Assembly (NCBI GenBank): GCA_013213785.1
Contig: JABSPZ010000018.1
Coordinates: forward strand, 1-57,712
Reading direction: 5' to 3'
DNA from: Henriciella sp.
GTDB taxonomy: Bacteria > Pseudomonadota > Alphaproteobacteria > Caulobacterales > Hyphomonadaceae
DNA length: 57,712 nucleotides
The notes under the pieces are model-generated. The model searched no databases. It was given only the letters and a program-made list of their open reading frames with translations, and was not told where the DNA came from. Positions 25,252 through 33,626 of the stretch are shown piece by piece (position 1 is the first letter of the stretch; each line of letters starts with the position of its first letter). The translations under genes and the position numbers were made by a program.

Positions 25252-25722
25252 TTACTTCCGAGACGGAATCGGCTCAATCGGAAGATCTGTTCCAGGAAAC
25301 TTCGCAAACGGTTTGTCTGACCCGTCTGGCTGAAGCGTCACGAAAAGAGGGTTCGGCTTCAGATCATTCATTGCACCGGTTGAGGCATCAACGCCAGCGC
25401 CAATGATCCCGCCCAAGAGAATATTTCCCCCCATGCCAGCCACGCCATCCCCTGACAGTTTTGGCTCCAAGAGATGGGTCTGTGGCGCGTAGCCCTTTTT
25501 ATCGAAGGTCACATTATACGCCCACTTGCGATTGAGCTCTAATTTACAAGGCGTCACACAGGTCACATCACGTAGAATGTAGCGTGTGTCTTCAATCGTC
25601 ACTTGCGCCATAGGCGGGTTTGATTCCAGTCGAACCGTATCTTCGGTTCCTTTGGTCACCGTGGCGCAAGCCGTCGTGGAGAGTAATGCGGCGATAAGAG
25701 TCGCTTTGAGTCCGAGTTTCAT
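25252..25722 (-). CDS. hypothetical lipoprotein with PEGA-like domain
   Basis: A 156-residue predicted lipoprotein. The ATG at 25722 (MKLGLKATLIAALLSTTACA) has an AGGGA site and leaves a lipobox STTAC (Cys20). After ATVTKGTEDTVRLESNPPMA the sequence resembles a PEGA-type surface domain: VTIEDTRYILRDVTCVTPCK and NVTFDKKGYAPQTHLLEP. A glycine-rich GMGGNILLGGIIGAGVDAST segment follows. Two cysteines (DVTCVTPC) may form a disulfide. No defined function. The mature part faces the periplasm or outer-membrane surface. Confidence 0.78.
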   Translation of the reverse strand: MKLGLKATLIAALLSTTACATVTKGTEDTVRLESNPPMAQVTIEDTRYILRDVTCVTPCKLELNRKWAYNVTFDKKGYAPQTHLLEPKLSGDGVAGMGGNILLGGIIGAGVDASTGAMNDLKPNPLFVTLQPDGSDKPFAKFPGTDLPIEPIPSRK

Positions 25723-25798
25723 GAGTGTCCCTACGCAAATAAAAACGTCTAATGTTTGTATTCGAGCGACCTCAGCTACCTTTTCGCGCCTAATAAAC

Positions 25799-25830
25799 AA
25801 AAAAAAGGCCAGATAAAAATCTGGCCTTTT
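25799..25830 (-). terminator. Rho-independent terminator of the fad operon
   Basis: Twelve-pair stem AAAAGGCCAGAT/ATCTGGCCTTTT with an AAAA loop. On the minus strand it is followed by a T run, 24 bases past the fadJ-type stop. Because the stem ends in A/T runs it may also work in the other direction. Confidence 0.85.
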
Positions 25831-25853
25831 CGCAACTATTTTTTTTCTAGCTC

Positions 25854-28088
25854 TTAAGCAGCGGCTTTTTGCTTCACGCCGCCCGGAGGGAAACGCGAGT
25901 AGAAGGTCTCGCCATTCGCCGCCATGTCGCGCAGGAGCTGCGGGACTTTAAATCGATCACCATACTTTTCGGCGAGCGCATCAGCCTCAGCAACAAACTC
26001 TGGGATGCCCCAGATCAAGTCCATGTAAGAAGCGCAGCCACCGGTATAAGGCGCAAAGCCCCAGGCCAGGATTGACCCGATATCGGCATCACGAGCATCA
26101 GTAATGACACCCTCTTCAAAGCAACGCGCAACTTCGACCGCCTGGCGGACCAGGAAGCGATTGGTCAGGTGCTTTTTCAGCTCTGGTGGGCACTCGTCTA
26201 CAGTAACATCGATGCGTGTGTTCAGGTCCGGCCAAAGACGGGCTGGCTTGCCCTTCTCATTATAATCGTAGAAGCCCTTGCCGGCCTTACGGCCCACACG
26301 GCCTTGATCCTCAACCAACCAGGCCATCATCTGACCGAGCTCGTTTGAATCGTAATCAACGCCCGCAGCCTGCGCCATCTGGCGACCAACTTTCAGCGCA
26401 GTGTCGAGACCGACTGAGTCGGACACTTCCAGCGCACCCATTGGCATACCAGACTGACGGCCAACATTTTCGATGATGGCTGGCTTGATGCCTTCGGCCA
26501 GCATCGCCATGCCTTCTTGCGTGTACGTGCCGAAGCAACGTGACGTGTAGAAGCCGCGGCTATCATTGACGACGATTGGCGTCTTACGGATCGCCAGAAC
26601 GTAATCGATTGATTTCGCCAGCGTCTCTTCGCTGGTTTTCTCTCCAGTGATAATCTCAACCAGACCCATCCGTTCAACCGGTGAGAAGAAGTGGATGCCG
26701 ATAAAGTTCTCTGGGCGAGAAGAGGCTTCCGCCAGACCGGTGATTGGCAGGGTCGAGGTGTTCGATCCGAAGATCGCATCAGCACTGATCACATCTTCCG
26801 CCATTTTGGTGATTTTGGCTTTCAGCTCGGGGTTCTCGAACACAGCCTCTACGACCAAGTCAGCGCCTTTGACGTCGTCATAAGAGTCCGTCGTGGTGAT
26901 CAGGTCGAGCAGCTTGTCGCCCTTGTCCTGCGTGGTTTTTCCGCGAGACAGGTCCTTCTCAACCAAGCGGCGAGAGTAATCTTTACCCTTCTCAGCATTT
27001 TCTTTCGAAACATCGACGAGAACGGTCGGGATCCCAGCTTTGGCTTGGACATAGGCAATGCCCGCGCCCATCAGGCCAGCACCGACCACAGCGATCTTTT
27101 TGAACTCTGCTTTGTCATAGCCCGCTGGACGGTTACCGCCCTTGGACAGTTCCTGCATGGACAGGAAGAGCGAACGGATCATCGCTTTTGCTTCCGGACG
27201 CTGCTGCGTGTTGATGAAGTAACGTGTCTCAATGCGCAGACCGGCATCGATTGGCACTTGGGTTCCTTCATAGACACAAGACAGGATGTTCTTCTGCGCC
27301 GGATAGTTGCCATAGGTGTTCGCAGCGAGCATCGCATTCGACATCGTCGCAACTTGGCCTGCGCCTGGGGAGCGGTGCACAACACCGCCTGGCATTTTGA
27401 AGCCTTTTTCGTCCCAAGGCGCCTTGGCGTCTGGGTTCGCTTTGATCCAAGCCTTACACTTCGCAACCGTGTCAGCCTTTGGCGCGAGCTCGTTCACGAC
27501 GCCCATTTTGTGGGCTTTTTCAGCGTTAAAGCTCTTGCCCTGAAGGATCAGCGGCAACGCTTCTTGAACGCCAATCAAACGCGGCAGACGTTGTGTCCCA
27601 CCAGCACCTGGCAGAAGGCCGATTTTGGCTTCTGGAAGACCGAACTGGATCTTCGGATTGTCGTTCGCCGCAACGCGGTAGTGACCCGCAAGCGCAACTT
27701 CCAAACCGCCACCCAGGGCGAGACCATCGAGGGCAACCGCAATTGGCTTACCGCATGTTTCAAGCTCACGCAGCGTTTTGTTGAGCGAGAAACCGCGCTC
27801 GAATTGCATGGCTTTCAGCTCAGCTTCAGACATTTCTGATTCTGGCTTGCCGCCACCCGCTTGCTGGTTCATTTCGCCGAGGTCAGCGCCCGCACAGAAG
27901 CCAGAGGCCTTGCCAGAAGAAATCACCAGGCCGGTAATTTTGTCATTGGTCGCAACTTCTTTGGTGATCGCAATAATGTCTGCGATCGCTTTGCCCGTCA
28001 GCGTGTTCATGCTGCGCCCGGGCACATCAAAGACGGCGTGCGCGATGCCATCACCATCAATGTCGAAAGAGAATGTTTCGAGGTTCAT
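25854..28088 (-). CDS. fadJ: multifunctional fatty-acid oxidation protein (enoyl-CoA hydratase / 3-hydroxyacyl-CoA dehydrogenase)
   Basis: A 744-residue alpha subunit of the beta-oxidation complex. The N-terminal crotonase domain (1-190) has the oxyanion-hole segments SGFCAGADLGEMN and LALGGGLEVALAGHYRVAAN with the catalytic Glu region PEAKIGLLPGAGGTQRLPRL. The NAD-binding HAD domain begins VGAGLMGAGIAYVQAKAGIP (about 335), and the C-terminal helical domains include SRGFYTSRCFGTYTQEGMAM and GRKAGKGFYDYNEKGKP. It hydrates trans-2-enoyl-CoA and oxidises 3-hydroxyacyl-CoA. The order thiolase, mini-protein, then this gene implies one transcript. FadB and FadJ types are not separated here. Confidence 0.93.
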   Translation of the reverse strand: MNLETFSFDIDGDGIAHAVFDVPGRSMNTLTGKAIADIIAITKEVATNDKITGLVISSGKASGFCAGADLGEMNQQAGGGKPESEMSEAELKAMQFERGFSLNKTLRELETCGKPIAVALDGLALGGGLEVALAGHYRVAANDNPKIQFGLPEAKIGLLPGAGGTQRLPRLIGVQEALPLILQGKSFNAEKAHKMGVVNELAPKADTVAKCKAWIKANPDAKAPWDEKGFKMPGGVVHRSPGAGQVATMSNAMLAANTYGNYPAQKNILSCVYEGTQVPIDAGLRIETRYFINTQQRPEAKAMIRSLFLSMQELSKGGNRPAGYDKAEFKKIAVVGAGLMGAGIAYVQAKAGIPTVLVDVSKENAEKGKDYSRRLVEKDLSRGKTTQDKGDKLLDLITTTDSYDDVKGADLVVEAVFENPELKAKITKMAEDVISADAIFGSNTSTLPITGLAEASSRPENFIGIHFFSPVERMGLVEIITGEKTSEETLAKSIDYVLAIRKTPIVVNDSRGFYTSRCFGTYTQEGMAMLAEGIKPAIIENVGRQSGMPMGALEVSDSVGLDTALKVGRQMAQAAGVDYDSNELGQMMAWLVEDQGRVGRKAGKGFYDYNEKGKPARLWPDLNTRIDVTVDECPPELKKHLTNRFLVRQAVEVARCFEEGVITDARDADIGSILAWGFAPYTGGCASYMDLIWGIPEFVAEADALAEKYGDRFKVPQLLRDMAANGETFYSRFPPGGVKQKAAA

Positions 28089-28279
28089 TTGTTTTTTTCC
28101 TGAGACTCTTGGGTGTCGTCACCCGATTTATCTTTAGAGGCGGAAAGCGCAGCGCCTAATGCAGCGCCCAAGGCAATGCCGACAGCGATGCCCACAGGGA
28201 GATTTCCGATTGAAACGCCAATCGCGGTGCCAAAACCCACCCCGATTGCAATCCCAGCCGGAAGTCCTGCGCTCCCCAC
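28085..28279 (-). CDS. glycine-zipper mini-protein inside the fad operon
   Basis: A 64-residue protein starting at a GTG (28279) three bases after the thiolase stop and overlapping the fadJ-type start by four bases (ATGA), so it is embedded in the operon. Residues 1-45 are one long glycine/alanine/isoleucine stretch with repeated G-x3-G spacing (AGIAIGVGFGTAIGVSIGNL, PVGIAVGIALGAALGAALSA), followed by a hydrophilic tail SKDKSGDDTQESQEKNK. It resembles a membrane-inserted glycine-zipper hairpin. No named family was recognised. It could dock the soluble beta-oxidation enzymes to the membrane, but that is speculation. Confidence 0.7.
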   Translation of the reverse strand: MGSAGLPAGIAIGVGFGTAIGVSIGNLPVGIAVGIALGAALGAALSASKDKSGDDTQESQEKNK

Positions 28280-28284
28280 TTGAA

Positions 28285-29490
28285 TTAAACGCGTTCGATG
28301 ATCGTCGCGGTGCCCATGCCGGCGCCCACACAGAGCGTTACGAGTGCGGTTTCTTTGTCCGCACGCTCAAGCTCATCCACCATGGTGCCGAGCAGCATGC
28401 CGCCCGTCGCGCCGAGTGGGTGGCCCATCGCAATCGCACCGCCATTTACGTTCATTTTCTCATGATCAATGCCGAGCAAGTGCATCATCAGCATCGGAAC
28501 AGACGCAAACGCTTCGTTGAGCTCGTAGAGATCGATGTCGCTGACATCCATGCCAGCTTTTTTGAGCGCTTTCAGTGTCACATCGGTTGGACCTGTCAGC
28601 ATGATGCCTGGCTCAGAGCCGATCGACGCCATTTGCTTCACACGTGCGCGCGGCTTCAGACCAAGACGCTCGCCCATTTCTTTCGACCCGAACAGAACCG
28701 CAGACGCACCGTCCACGATACCGGAAGAGTTCCCCGCATGGTGAACGTGGTTGATCGCTTCCAGTTCTGGGTAGCGCTGTTTGATCACTTCATCGAAGCC
28801 CATAGAGCCCATGCCAGCAAAACTAGGATTCAGCGCTGCGAGGCTTTGCATATCGGCCTCTGGGCGCATGTGCTCGTCATGATCGAGACGAACGCCGCCC
28901 ATCTGATCTTTCACGGCCACGATTGATTTTGAGAAACGGCCTTCTTCCCAAGCTTGCGCTGCGCGGCGCTGCGACTCGACGGCATACGCGTCAACATCAT
29001 CGCGGGAGAAGCCCCACTTGGTCGCGATCGTGTCAGCGCCAACACCTTGTGGTGAGAAGTAAGATTTCAGAGCGATCTGCGGGTCAGACGACCACGCACC
29101 GCCAGCCGCACCCATTGGGACGCGGCTCATGCTTTCGATACCGCCGCCAATTGCCATGTCAGCTTCGCCCGTCATGACTTTCGCGGCCGCCATGTTGCAG
29201 GCTTCCAGACCCGAAGCACAGAAACGATCAACTTGGACGCCTGCAGTGGTTTCTGCATAGTCTGCGTTCAAGACCGCAATCCTTGCAATGTCGCCGCCTT
29301 GCTCACCCACCGGCGATACACAGCCGAGCACAACATCATCGACGTATTTCGTGTCGAGATCATTGCGGTCGCGGATCGCTTCCAGAGTTTGGGTTGAGAG
29401 CTCTAGCGCGGTAATTTCGTGCAAGCTGCCAGATTTTTTGCCTTTGCCGCGCGGGGTTCGCACAGCGTCGTAAATATAGGCTTCAGTCAT
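28285..29490 (-). CDS. fadI: acetyl-CoA C-acyltransferase (thiolase)
   Basis: A 401-residue thiolase that cleaves 3-ketoacyl-CoA with CoA. The nucleophile is Cys91 in [14 protein letters not shown]. The other catalytic parts are [20 protein letters not shown] (His) and [14 protein letters not shown] (general-base Cys). The loop [14 protein letters not shown] and the tetramer-loop region are intact. A GACAGGAG ribosome site precedes the ATG. It leads the thiolase, mini-protein, fadJ-type set and follows a thioesterase gene after 35 bases. Whether it is the FadA or FadI type, or prefers acetoacetyl-CoA, cannot be decided by eye; the fad context favours degradation. Confidence 0.9.
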   Translation of the reverse strand: MTEAYIYDAVRTPRGKGKKSGSLHEITALELSTQTLEAIRDRNDLDTKYVDDVVLGCVSPVGEQGGDIARIAVLNADYAETTAGVQVDRFCASGLEACNMAAAKVMTGEADMAIGGGIESMSRVPMGAAGGAWSSDPQIALKSYFSPQGVGADTIATKWGFSRDDVDAYAVESQRRAAQAWEEGRFSKSIVAVKDQMGGVRLDHDEHMRPEADMQSLAALNPSFAGMGSMGFDEVIKQRYPELEAINHVHHAGNSSGIVDGASAVLFGSKEMGERLGLKPRARVKQMASIGSEPGIMLTGPTDVTLKALKKAGMDVSDIDLYELNEAFASVPMLMMHLLGIDHEKMNVNGGAIAMGHPLGATGGMLLGTMVDELERADKETALVTLCVGAGMGTATIIERV

Positions 29491-29525
29491 GGGAGGGGTC
29501 TCCTGTCTTTAACTCGTTAAACGGT

Positions 29526-29954
29526 TTATCGCGCGGGTGCCTTCATGGGATTGATGGCAAGTGACGCTCTGGCCCGCGCGGCCTCTTTTCCACGCGAGTC
29601 ATATAGGTCAGCTTCCGCGAAAATCACTTGTCGACCAATGTTGCGGAGCCGGGCAGCGACTTCAATCGCGCCGACACGCACCGGTCGTAAAAATGTTGTG
29701 TGCAGATCAATGGTTGAGGGGAAGGCCCGCGTTCCGGTTTTAACCGTTGCGAGCATTCCAATTGTGTCGTCCAGCATGGCCGAGAGATATCCGCCTTGGA
29801 TATAGCCGGCTGGGTTCGTGAATTCCTTTTTACCCTCAAACCGGACGCGCGTTTCCATCTTACTCATATCGAGCGAGACAAGCTCAAAGCCGAGGGACTT
29901 TGAGCTTTCCGCGGGCTGCGGAAACGTTTCGGTGAGGAGGTGGCGATCCGGCAA
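29526..29954 (-). CDS. PaaI-type hotdog-fold acyl-CoA thioesterase
   Basis: A 142-residue hotdog thioesterase. The likely start is a TTG at 29954, two bases beyond the upstream acyl-CoA dehydrogenase stop (TAAGCTTG) with an AGGA site about ten bases before. The frame is open further upstream only as antisense-like overlap. The core motif KKEFTNPAGYIQGGYLSAMLDDTIGML includes the Asn/Gly-Gly and Asp residues of PaaI-type enzymes, followed by STIDLHTTFLRPVRVGAIEV. It hydrolyses acyl- or aryl-CoA to free CoA, which may rescue CoA during oxidation. It is in one operon with the dehydrogenase. Confidence 0.83.
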   Translation of the reverse strand: MPDRHLLTETFPQPAESSKSLGFELVSLDMSKMETRVRFEGKKEFTNPAGYIQGGYLSAMLDDTIGMLATVKTGTRAFPSTIDLHTTFLRPVRVGAIEVAARLRNIGRQVIFAEADLYDSRGKEAARARASLAINPMKAPAR

Positions 29955-29956
29955 GC

Positions 29957-31120
29957 TTAGAGCGTCCTCGCGATCAGCATTTTCATCACTTCGTTCGCGC
30001 CGCCATAGATGCGCTGCACACGCGCATCCTGGTACATTTGGCCAATTGGATACTCGTCCATATAGCCCCAGCCGCCATGAAGCTGCAGGCACTCGTCGAT
30101 GATCTTACACTGCAGATCAGAGATCCAGTATTTCGACATGGACGCCGTTGCTGCGTCGAGCTCACCTTTAAGGAGAAGCTCCGTACAATGATCGACGAAG
30201 ACTTTCGCCACGGTCGCTTCGGTTTTGCATTCGGCGAGTTTGAACTGCGTGTTCTGGAAATCCATGATCGTGCCGCCAAACGCTTTGCGCTGTTTGACGT
30301 AGGCAACGGTCTCGCGCAGGGCGCGCTCGATCATGCCAATGCCTTGGATACCGATAATGTGGCGCTCTTGTGGAAGCTGCTGCATCAGCTGAATAAAGCC
30401 TTGACCTTCTTCTGGTCCGAGCAAGGCTGAGGCTGGGACTTTTACATCGTTGAAGAAGAGCTCTGACGTATCCGCGGCGGGCTGGCCAATTTTCTTCAAG
30501 TTCCGGCCGCGCTCAAAGCCATCGACTTCGTCGGTTTCGACCATCAGGATTGAAATGCCTTTGGCGCCTTTGCTTGGATCCGTTTTCGCGCAGACCAAGA
30601 TCAGGTTCGCCGTCTGACCATTGGTGATGAAAGTCTTAGACCCGTTAATCACATAGCCATTGCCGTCTTTTTTCGCGGTGGTTTTGATGTTTTGCAGATC
30701 CGAGCCTGTGCCCGGCTCTGTCATCGCGATTGCGGTGACGAGCTCACCGGACGCCAGTTTTGGGAGGAGGCGCTGTTTCTGTTCTTCAGATCCATAATGA
30801 ATGATGTAAGGCGCAACGATTGCGTTGTGCAGACCAATCCCGAAGCCAGCGATGCCTTGTTGTTCGAGCTGTTCAATAATCACCGCATCGTGACGGAAAT
30901 CACCGCCCGCACCGCCATACTCTTCCGGGCCAGAGACGAGCAAAAGGCCCTGCTCTGCCGCTTTATACCAAACGTCCCGAGGGACGACGCCGGCTTCACG
31001 CCAGTCTTCAACATGCGGTTTCAATTCCTTTTCAAAGAACTGAGACACAGCCTCATTAAAGATCTTGATTTCCTCGTCCTGGCGCCATTGCGACAGTGGT
31101 ACATTGAGGACATCAGACAT
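29957..31120 (-). CDS. long-chain-type acyl-CoA dehydrogenase
   Basis: A 387-residue flavoenzyme from the ATG at 31120 (MSDVLNVPLSQWRQDEEIKI), with AGGAG seven bases upstream. It follows the three-domain acyl-CoA dehydrogenase plan: ITNGQTANLILVCAKTDPSK and AIAMTEPGTGSDLQNIKTTA in the middle, then RALRETVAYVKQRKAFGGTI and LQLHGGWGYMDEYPIGQMYQ. The C-terminal motif is IYGGANEVM, lacking the Glu used by short- and medium-chain enzymes. A Glu in ALRETVAYVKQ sits where mitochondrial LCAD and isovaleryl-CoA dehydrogenase place theirs. It passes electrons to EtfBA. A LiuR-like box precedes it. Confidence 0.92.
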   Translation of the reverse strand: MSDVLNVPLSQWRQDEEIKIFNEAVSQFFEKELKPHVEDWREAGVVPRDVWYKAAEQGLLLVSGPEEYGGAGGDFRHDAVIIEQLEQQGIAGFGIGLHNAIVAPYIIHYGSEEQKQRLLPKLASGELVTAIAMTEPGTGSDLQNIKTTAKKDGNGYVINGSKTFITNGQTANLILVCAKTDPSKGAKGISILMVETDEVDGFERGRNLKKIGQPAADTSELFFNDVKVPASALLGPEEGQGFIQLMQQLPQERHIIGIQGIGMIERALRETVAYVKQRKAFGGTIMDFQNTQFKLAECKTEATVAKVFVDHCTELLLKGELDAATASMSKYWISDLQCKIIDECLQLHGGWGYMDEYPIGQMYQDARVQRIYGGANEVMKMLIARTL

Positions 31121-31149
31121 GAGCAAGCTCCTGAGATTTAATTATGACG

Positions 31150-31165
31150 TTTACGTTCACGTCAA
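31150..31165. promoter_or_regulatory. LiuR-like box upstream of the acyl-CoA dehydrogenase operon
   Basis: TTTACGTTCACGTCAA, with two ACGT cores two bases apart, lies 30 bases before the ATG at 31120. It matches boxes at 34127 and 12167. Its place between the GNAT stop and this gene suggests a separate regulated promoter for the dehydrogenase, thioesterase, thiolase and fadJ-type genes. Confidence 0.6.
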
Positions 31166-31231
31166 TGTAAGCGGAAAGACGTGTTTTGACCAGTCGTGAC
31201 GTAACGGGAAGTTGCATGCAAAACCCGTGTT

Positions 31232-31744
31232 CTACTGAGGTTTGTGGCGGTAGAAGAGCGTTTCAGGTTCATCCTCCAAGACCAAGGCGGTATCGGGCTC
31301 TGCGCCGAGGCGTTCCGCGAGGCGGATCGAAGCGGCATTGTCTTGATGAATTCCACTGATCAGCTTGGACCATCCCAAAATCTCAAAAGCGAAATTGCGG
31401 GCGTTTAGCGCGGCTTCATAGGCATAGCCCTGCCCTTCATAACCTTCCCACAGGATCCAACCGAGTTCCGGATCAGGTAGCGTGATCGCCGTGTTCAGAG
31501 AAACCAAACCTAAAGCCGAGCCGTCCGCTTTGCGTTCAATCGTCCAAGCGCCATGGCCCGCAATCATCCAGCGACCGGACCCTGCCGTAAACAAGTCCCA
31601 AGCCGTGGATCGCGACACGGGCCCGTCTGTATAGATTGATCGCGGAGAGGCGAAGTAGGCGGCGAACGCCTCGAAATCGCTTTCGCGGTAAGGCCGTAGC
31701 ACCAAACGCTCCGTCTCGAGCGTTGGTGCTACGGAAAAGGCCAT
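31232..31744 (-). CDS. GNAT-family N-acetyltransferase (RimJ/RimL-like)
   Basis: A 170-residue acetyltransferase beginning MAFSVAPTLETERLVLRPYR, the usual RimJ/RimL-like start. The acetyl-CoA loop region is LGWILWEGYEGQGYAYEAAL, followed by SKLISGIHQDNAASIRLAER and a C-terminal LVLEDEPETLFYRHKP. Such enzymes acetylate protein N-termini, amino sugars or antibiotics; the substrate is unknown. It begins two bases after the second acyl-CoA dehydrogenase stop, so it is the tail of the merR, dehydrogenase, GNAT transcript. Confidence 0.85.
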   Translation of the reverse strand: MAFSVAPTLETERLVLRPYRESDFEAFAAYFASPRSIYTDGPVSRSTAWDLFTAGSGRWMIAGHGAWTIERKADGSALGLVSLNTAITLPDPELGWILWEGYEGQGYAYEAALNARNFAFEILGWSKLISGIHQDNAASIRLAERLGAEPDTALVLEDEPETLFYRHKPQ

Positions 31745-31746
31745 GC

Positions 31747-33528
31747 TTAGAAGCGGTCCGCTGGCAATGCCATCATCAGATCCGCACCTGTTTTCAGCTT
31801 CGCGAGGTGAGACGCTGCTTCTGGAAGCACGCGAGACACATAGTATTTCCCGGTCACAAGCTTGTCGTCATAGAACGGGTCATCACCCTTTTTCTCCAAC
31901 GCAACTTTCGCCATCAGTGCCCACATATAGGTGAGAGCTGTCAGGCCGAAGAGTTGAAGATAATCAGACGATGCGGCACCGGCATTGTTGAAGTCGGTCA
32001 TGCCGTTTTGCATCAGCCAGTTGGTTCCGTCCTGAAGCTGCGCCTTGGCAGATTTCAAGCCCTCGATGAATGGCTCAAGATCAGCGTCGCCTTCGTGGCT
32101 GCCGATGAAGTCATCCATTTCAGCAAAGAAACTGAAGACAGCGCGGCCGCCATTGGCAGCGAGCTTACGGCCGACCAAGTCGAGCGCCTGAATGCCGTTT
32201 GTGCCTTCATAGATCAGGGTGATCCGGCAATCGCGGACAAACTGCTCAAGGCCCCACTCTTGAGTAAAGCCAGACCCGCCATGGATCTGCAGCGCTTCAT
32301 TCGCCATTTTGAACCCGCGATCGGTCAGGAACGCTTTCAAGACCGGCGTCATCAGCGCCATATAGTCATTCGCTTTTTCGCGGACTTTTTCGTCCGGCGA
32401 CTTGTGGTGCAGATCGCCATAAAGCGCGGTCCAATAAGTGAACGCTCGGGCGCCTTCGATAAAGGCTTTCTGATCCATCAACATACGGCGCACGTCCGGG
32501 TGAACGATGACTGGATCTGCTGGCTTGTCCGGCGCCTGGACGCCTTTCAGAGACCGGCCTTGCAGGCGATCATTCGCGAAATCGACGGCATTTTGGTAAG
32601 CGACTTCAGCTTGGCTGAGGCCCTGCATCCCAACACCGAGGCGCGCTTCGTTCATCATCACGAACATGGTGCGCATGCCCTTATGCTCTTCGCCAACGAG
32701 CCAGCCGGTTGCCCCATCATAGTTCATGACGCACGTCGCGTTGCCGTGGATGCCCATTTTCTCTTCGAGGCCGCCACAAGACGCTTCGTTGCGATCGCCC
32801 AGCGAGCCGTCTTCGTTGACGATATATTTCGGAACAACAAAGAGAGAGATCCCTTTGATGCCTTCCGGCGCACCTTCGATGCGCGCCAGCACCAGGTGGA
32901 TAATGTTCTCAGTCAGGTCCTGCTCACCCCCTGAGATCCAGATTTTTTGGCCGGTGATTTTGTAAGATCCGTCTGGCTGCGGCACGGCTTTGGTCTTGAT
33001 CAAACCGAGATCTGTTCCGCACTGCGGCTCGGTGAGGTTCATGGTACCAGCCCACTCGCCAGACGCCATTTTTGGACCGTACTTGGCTCTTTGCTCGTCT
33101 GAGCCACCGGCCATCAATGCTTCAAACGCGCCAGATGTCAGACCTGGATACATCGCAAAGGCCATGTTTGCAGACGACGTCATCTCGCTGGTCGCCATGC
33201 CAACAACATAAGGCAGACCCTGGCCGCCCATTTCAGGTGACTTTCCGAGGAGCGGCCAGCCATTTTCGACCATTTGCTTATAAGCATCTGGGAAGCCGTC
33301 TGGCGTCTTAACGCTCGCATCAGCGTTGCGGATACAGCCTTGCTCATCGCCGACTTTGTTTAGCGGGAACAGGACTTCTTTGGCGAACTTGCCAGACTCT
33401 TCCAAGATCGCGTCGACCAAGTCTGGTGTCGCTTCTTGAAAGCCAGGAAGATTGGAGTAGTTCTGGATCGACAGCACATCGTGCAAAATAAATTGCATGT
33501 CGCGGATCGGAGCGTCGTAACGTGGCAT
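31747..33528 (-). CDS. large acyl-CoA dehydrogenase (DmdC/AidB-like, with C-terminal extension)
   Basis: A 593-residue acyl-CoA dehydrogenase, about 200 residues longer than the usual type. It shows FAMYPGLTSGAFEALMAGGS, MNLTEPQCGTDLGLIKTKAV and the flavin-site KITGQKIWISGGEQDLTENI. The catalytic Glu is in LIYEGTNGIQALDLVGRK. The long C-terminal domain (after about 450) is of the type in 3-methylmercaptopropionyl-CoA dehydrogenase DmdC and its many paralogues. Fatty or branched acyl-CoA is the likely substrate given the neighbours; a DMSP role cannot be excluded. It lies downstream of merR. Confidence 0.9.
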   Translation of the reverse strand: MPRYDAPIRDMQFILHDVLSIQNYSNLPGFQEATPDLVDAILEESGKFAKEVLFPLNKVGDEQGCIRNADASVKTPDGFPDAYKQMVENGWPLLGKSPEMGGQGLPYVVGMATSEMTSSANMAFAMYPGLTSGAFEALMAGGSDEQRAKYGPKMASGEWAGTMNLTEPQCGTDLGLIKTKAVPQPDGSYKITGQKIWISGGEQDLTENIIHLVLARIEGAPEGIKGISLFVVPKYIVNEDGSLGDRNEASCGGLEEKMGIHGNATCVMNYDGATGWLVGEEHKGMRTMFVMMNEARLGVGMQGLSQAEVAYQNAVDFANDRLQGRSLKGVQAPDKPADPVIVHPDVRRMLMDQKAFIEGARAFTYWTALYGDLHHKSPDEKVREKANDYMALMTPVLKAFLTDRGFKMANEALQIHGGSGFTQEWGLEQFVRDCRITLIYEGTNGIQALDLVGRKLAANGGRAVFSFFAEMDDFIGSHEGDADLEPFIEGLKSAKAQLQDGTNWLMQNGMTDFNNAGAASSDYLQLFGLTALTYMWALMAKVALEKKGDDPFYDDKLVTGKYYVSRVLPEAASHLAKLKTGADLMMALPADRF

Positions 33529-33554
33529 CTGGTTATCCCTCAGATATTATTATG

Positions 33555-33586
33555 AAACCGTGACGCTTGCTTTAGCGCCACGGTTT
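33555..33586. other. stem-loop between merR and acyl-CoA dehydrogenase genes
   Basis: Arms AAACCGTG/CACGGTTT plus inner CGCT/AGCG around a six-base loop. There is no T run on either side, so it is not a classical terminator. It may stabilise the mRNA or reduce read-through from merR. Confidence 0.45.
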
Positions 33587-33626
33587 GGAAAGGTCATTCA
33601 ACTCATGCGGGCTGAACTGTAATCTC

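Noticed and set aside
26691-27839. A 382-codon plus-strand frame inside the fadJ-type gene
   Set aside because: Antisense to a well-recognised enzyme; composition (many Arg, His, Phe) and lack of motifs mark it as a mirror frame.
29504-29518. CtrA-like pair TTAA-CTCG-TTAA upstream of the thiolase
   Set aside because: The spacing is four, not seven; the CtrA consensus requires TTAA-N7-TTAA.
29955-30092. Longer N-terminus for the thioesterase
   Set aside because: These codons are an alternate frame of the acyl-CoA dehydrogenase end, and have Cys/Trp-rich composition unlike hotdog proteins.
31636-32934. A 432-codon plus-strand frame opposite the large acyl-CoA dehydrogenase
   Set aside because: Antisense to a clear dehydrogenase with all motifs; no start context and no recognisable domain.
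33555-33586. Terminator between merR and the acyl-CoA dehydrogenase
   Set aside because: The stem is good but no T run follows on either strand, so it is listed only as a stem-loop.
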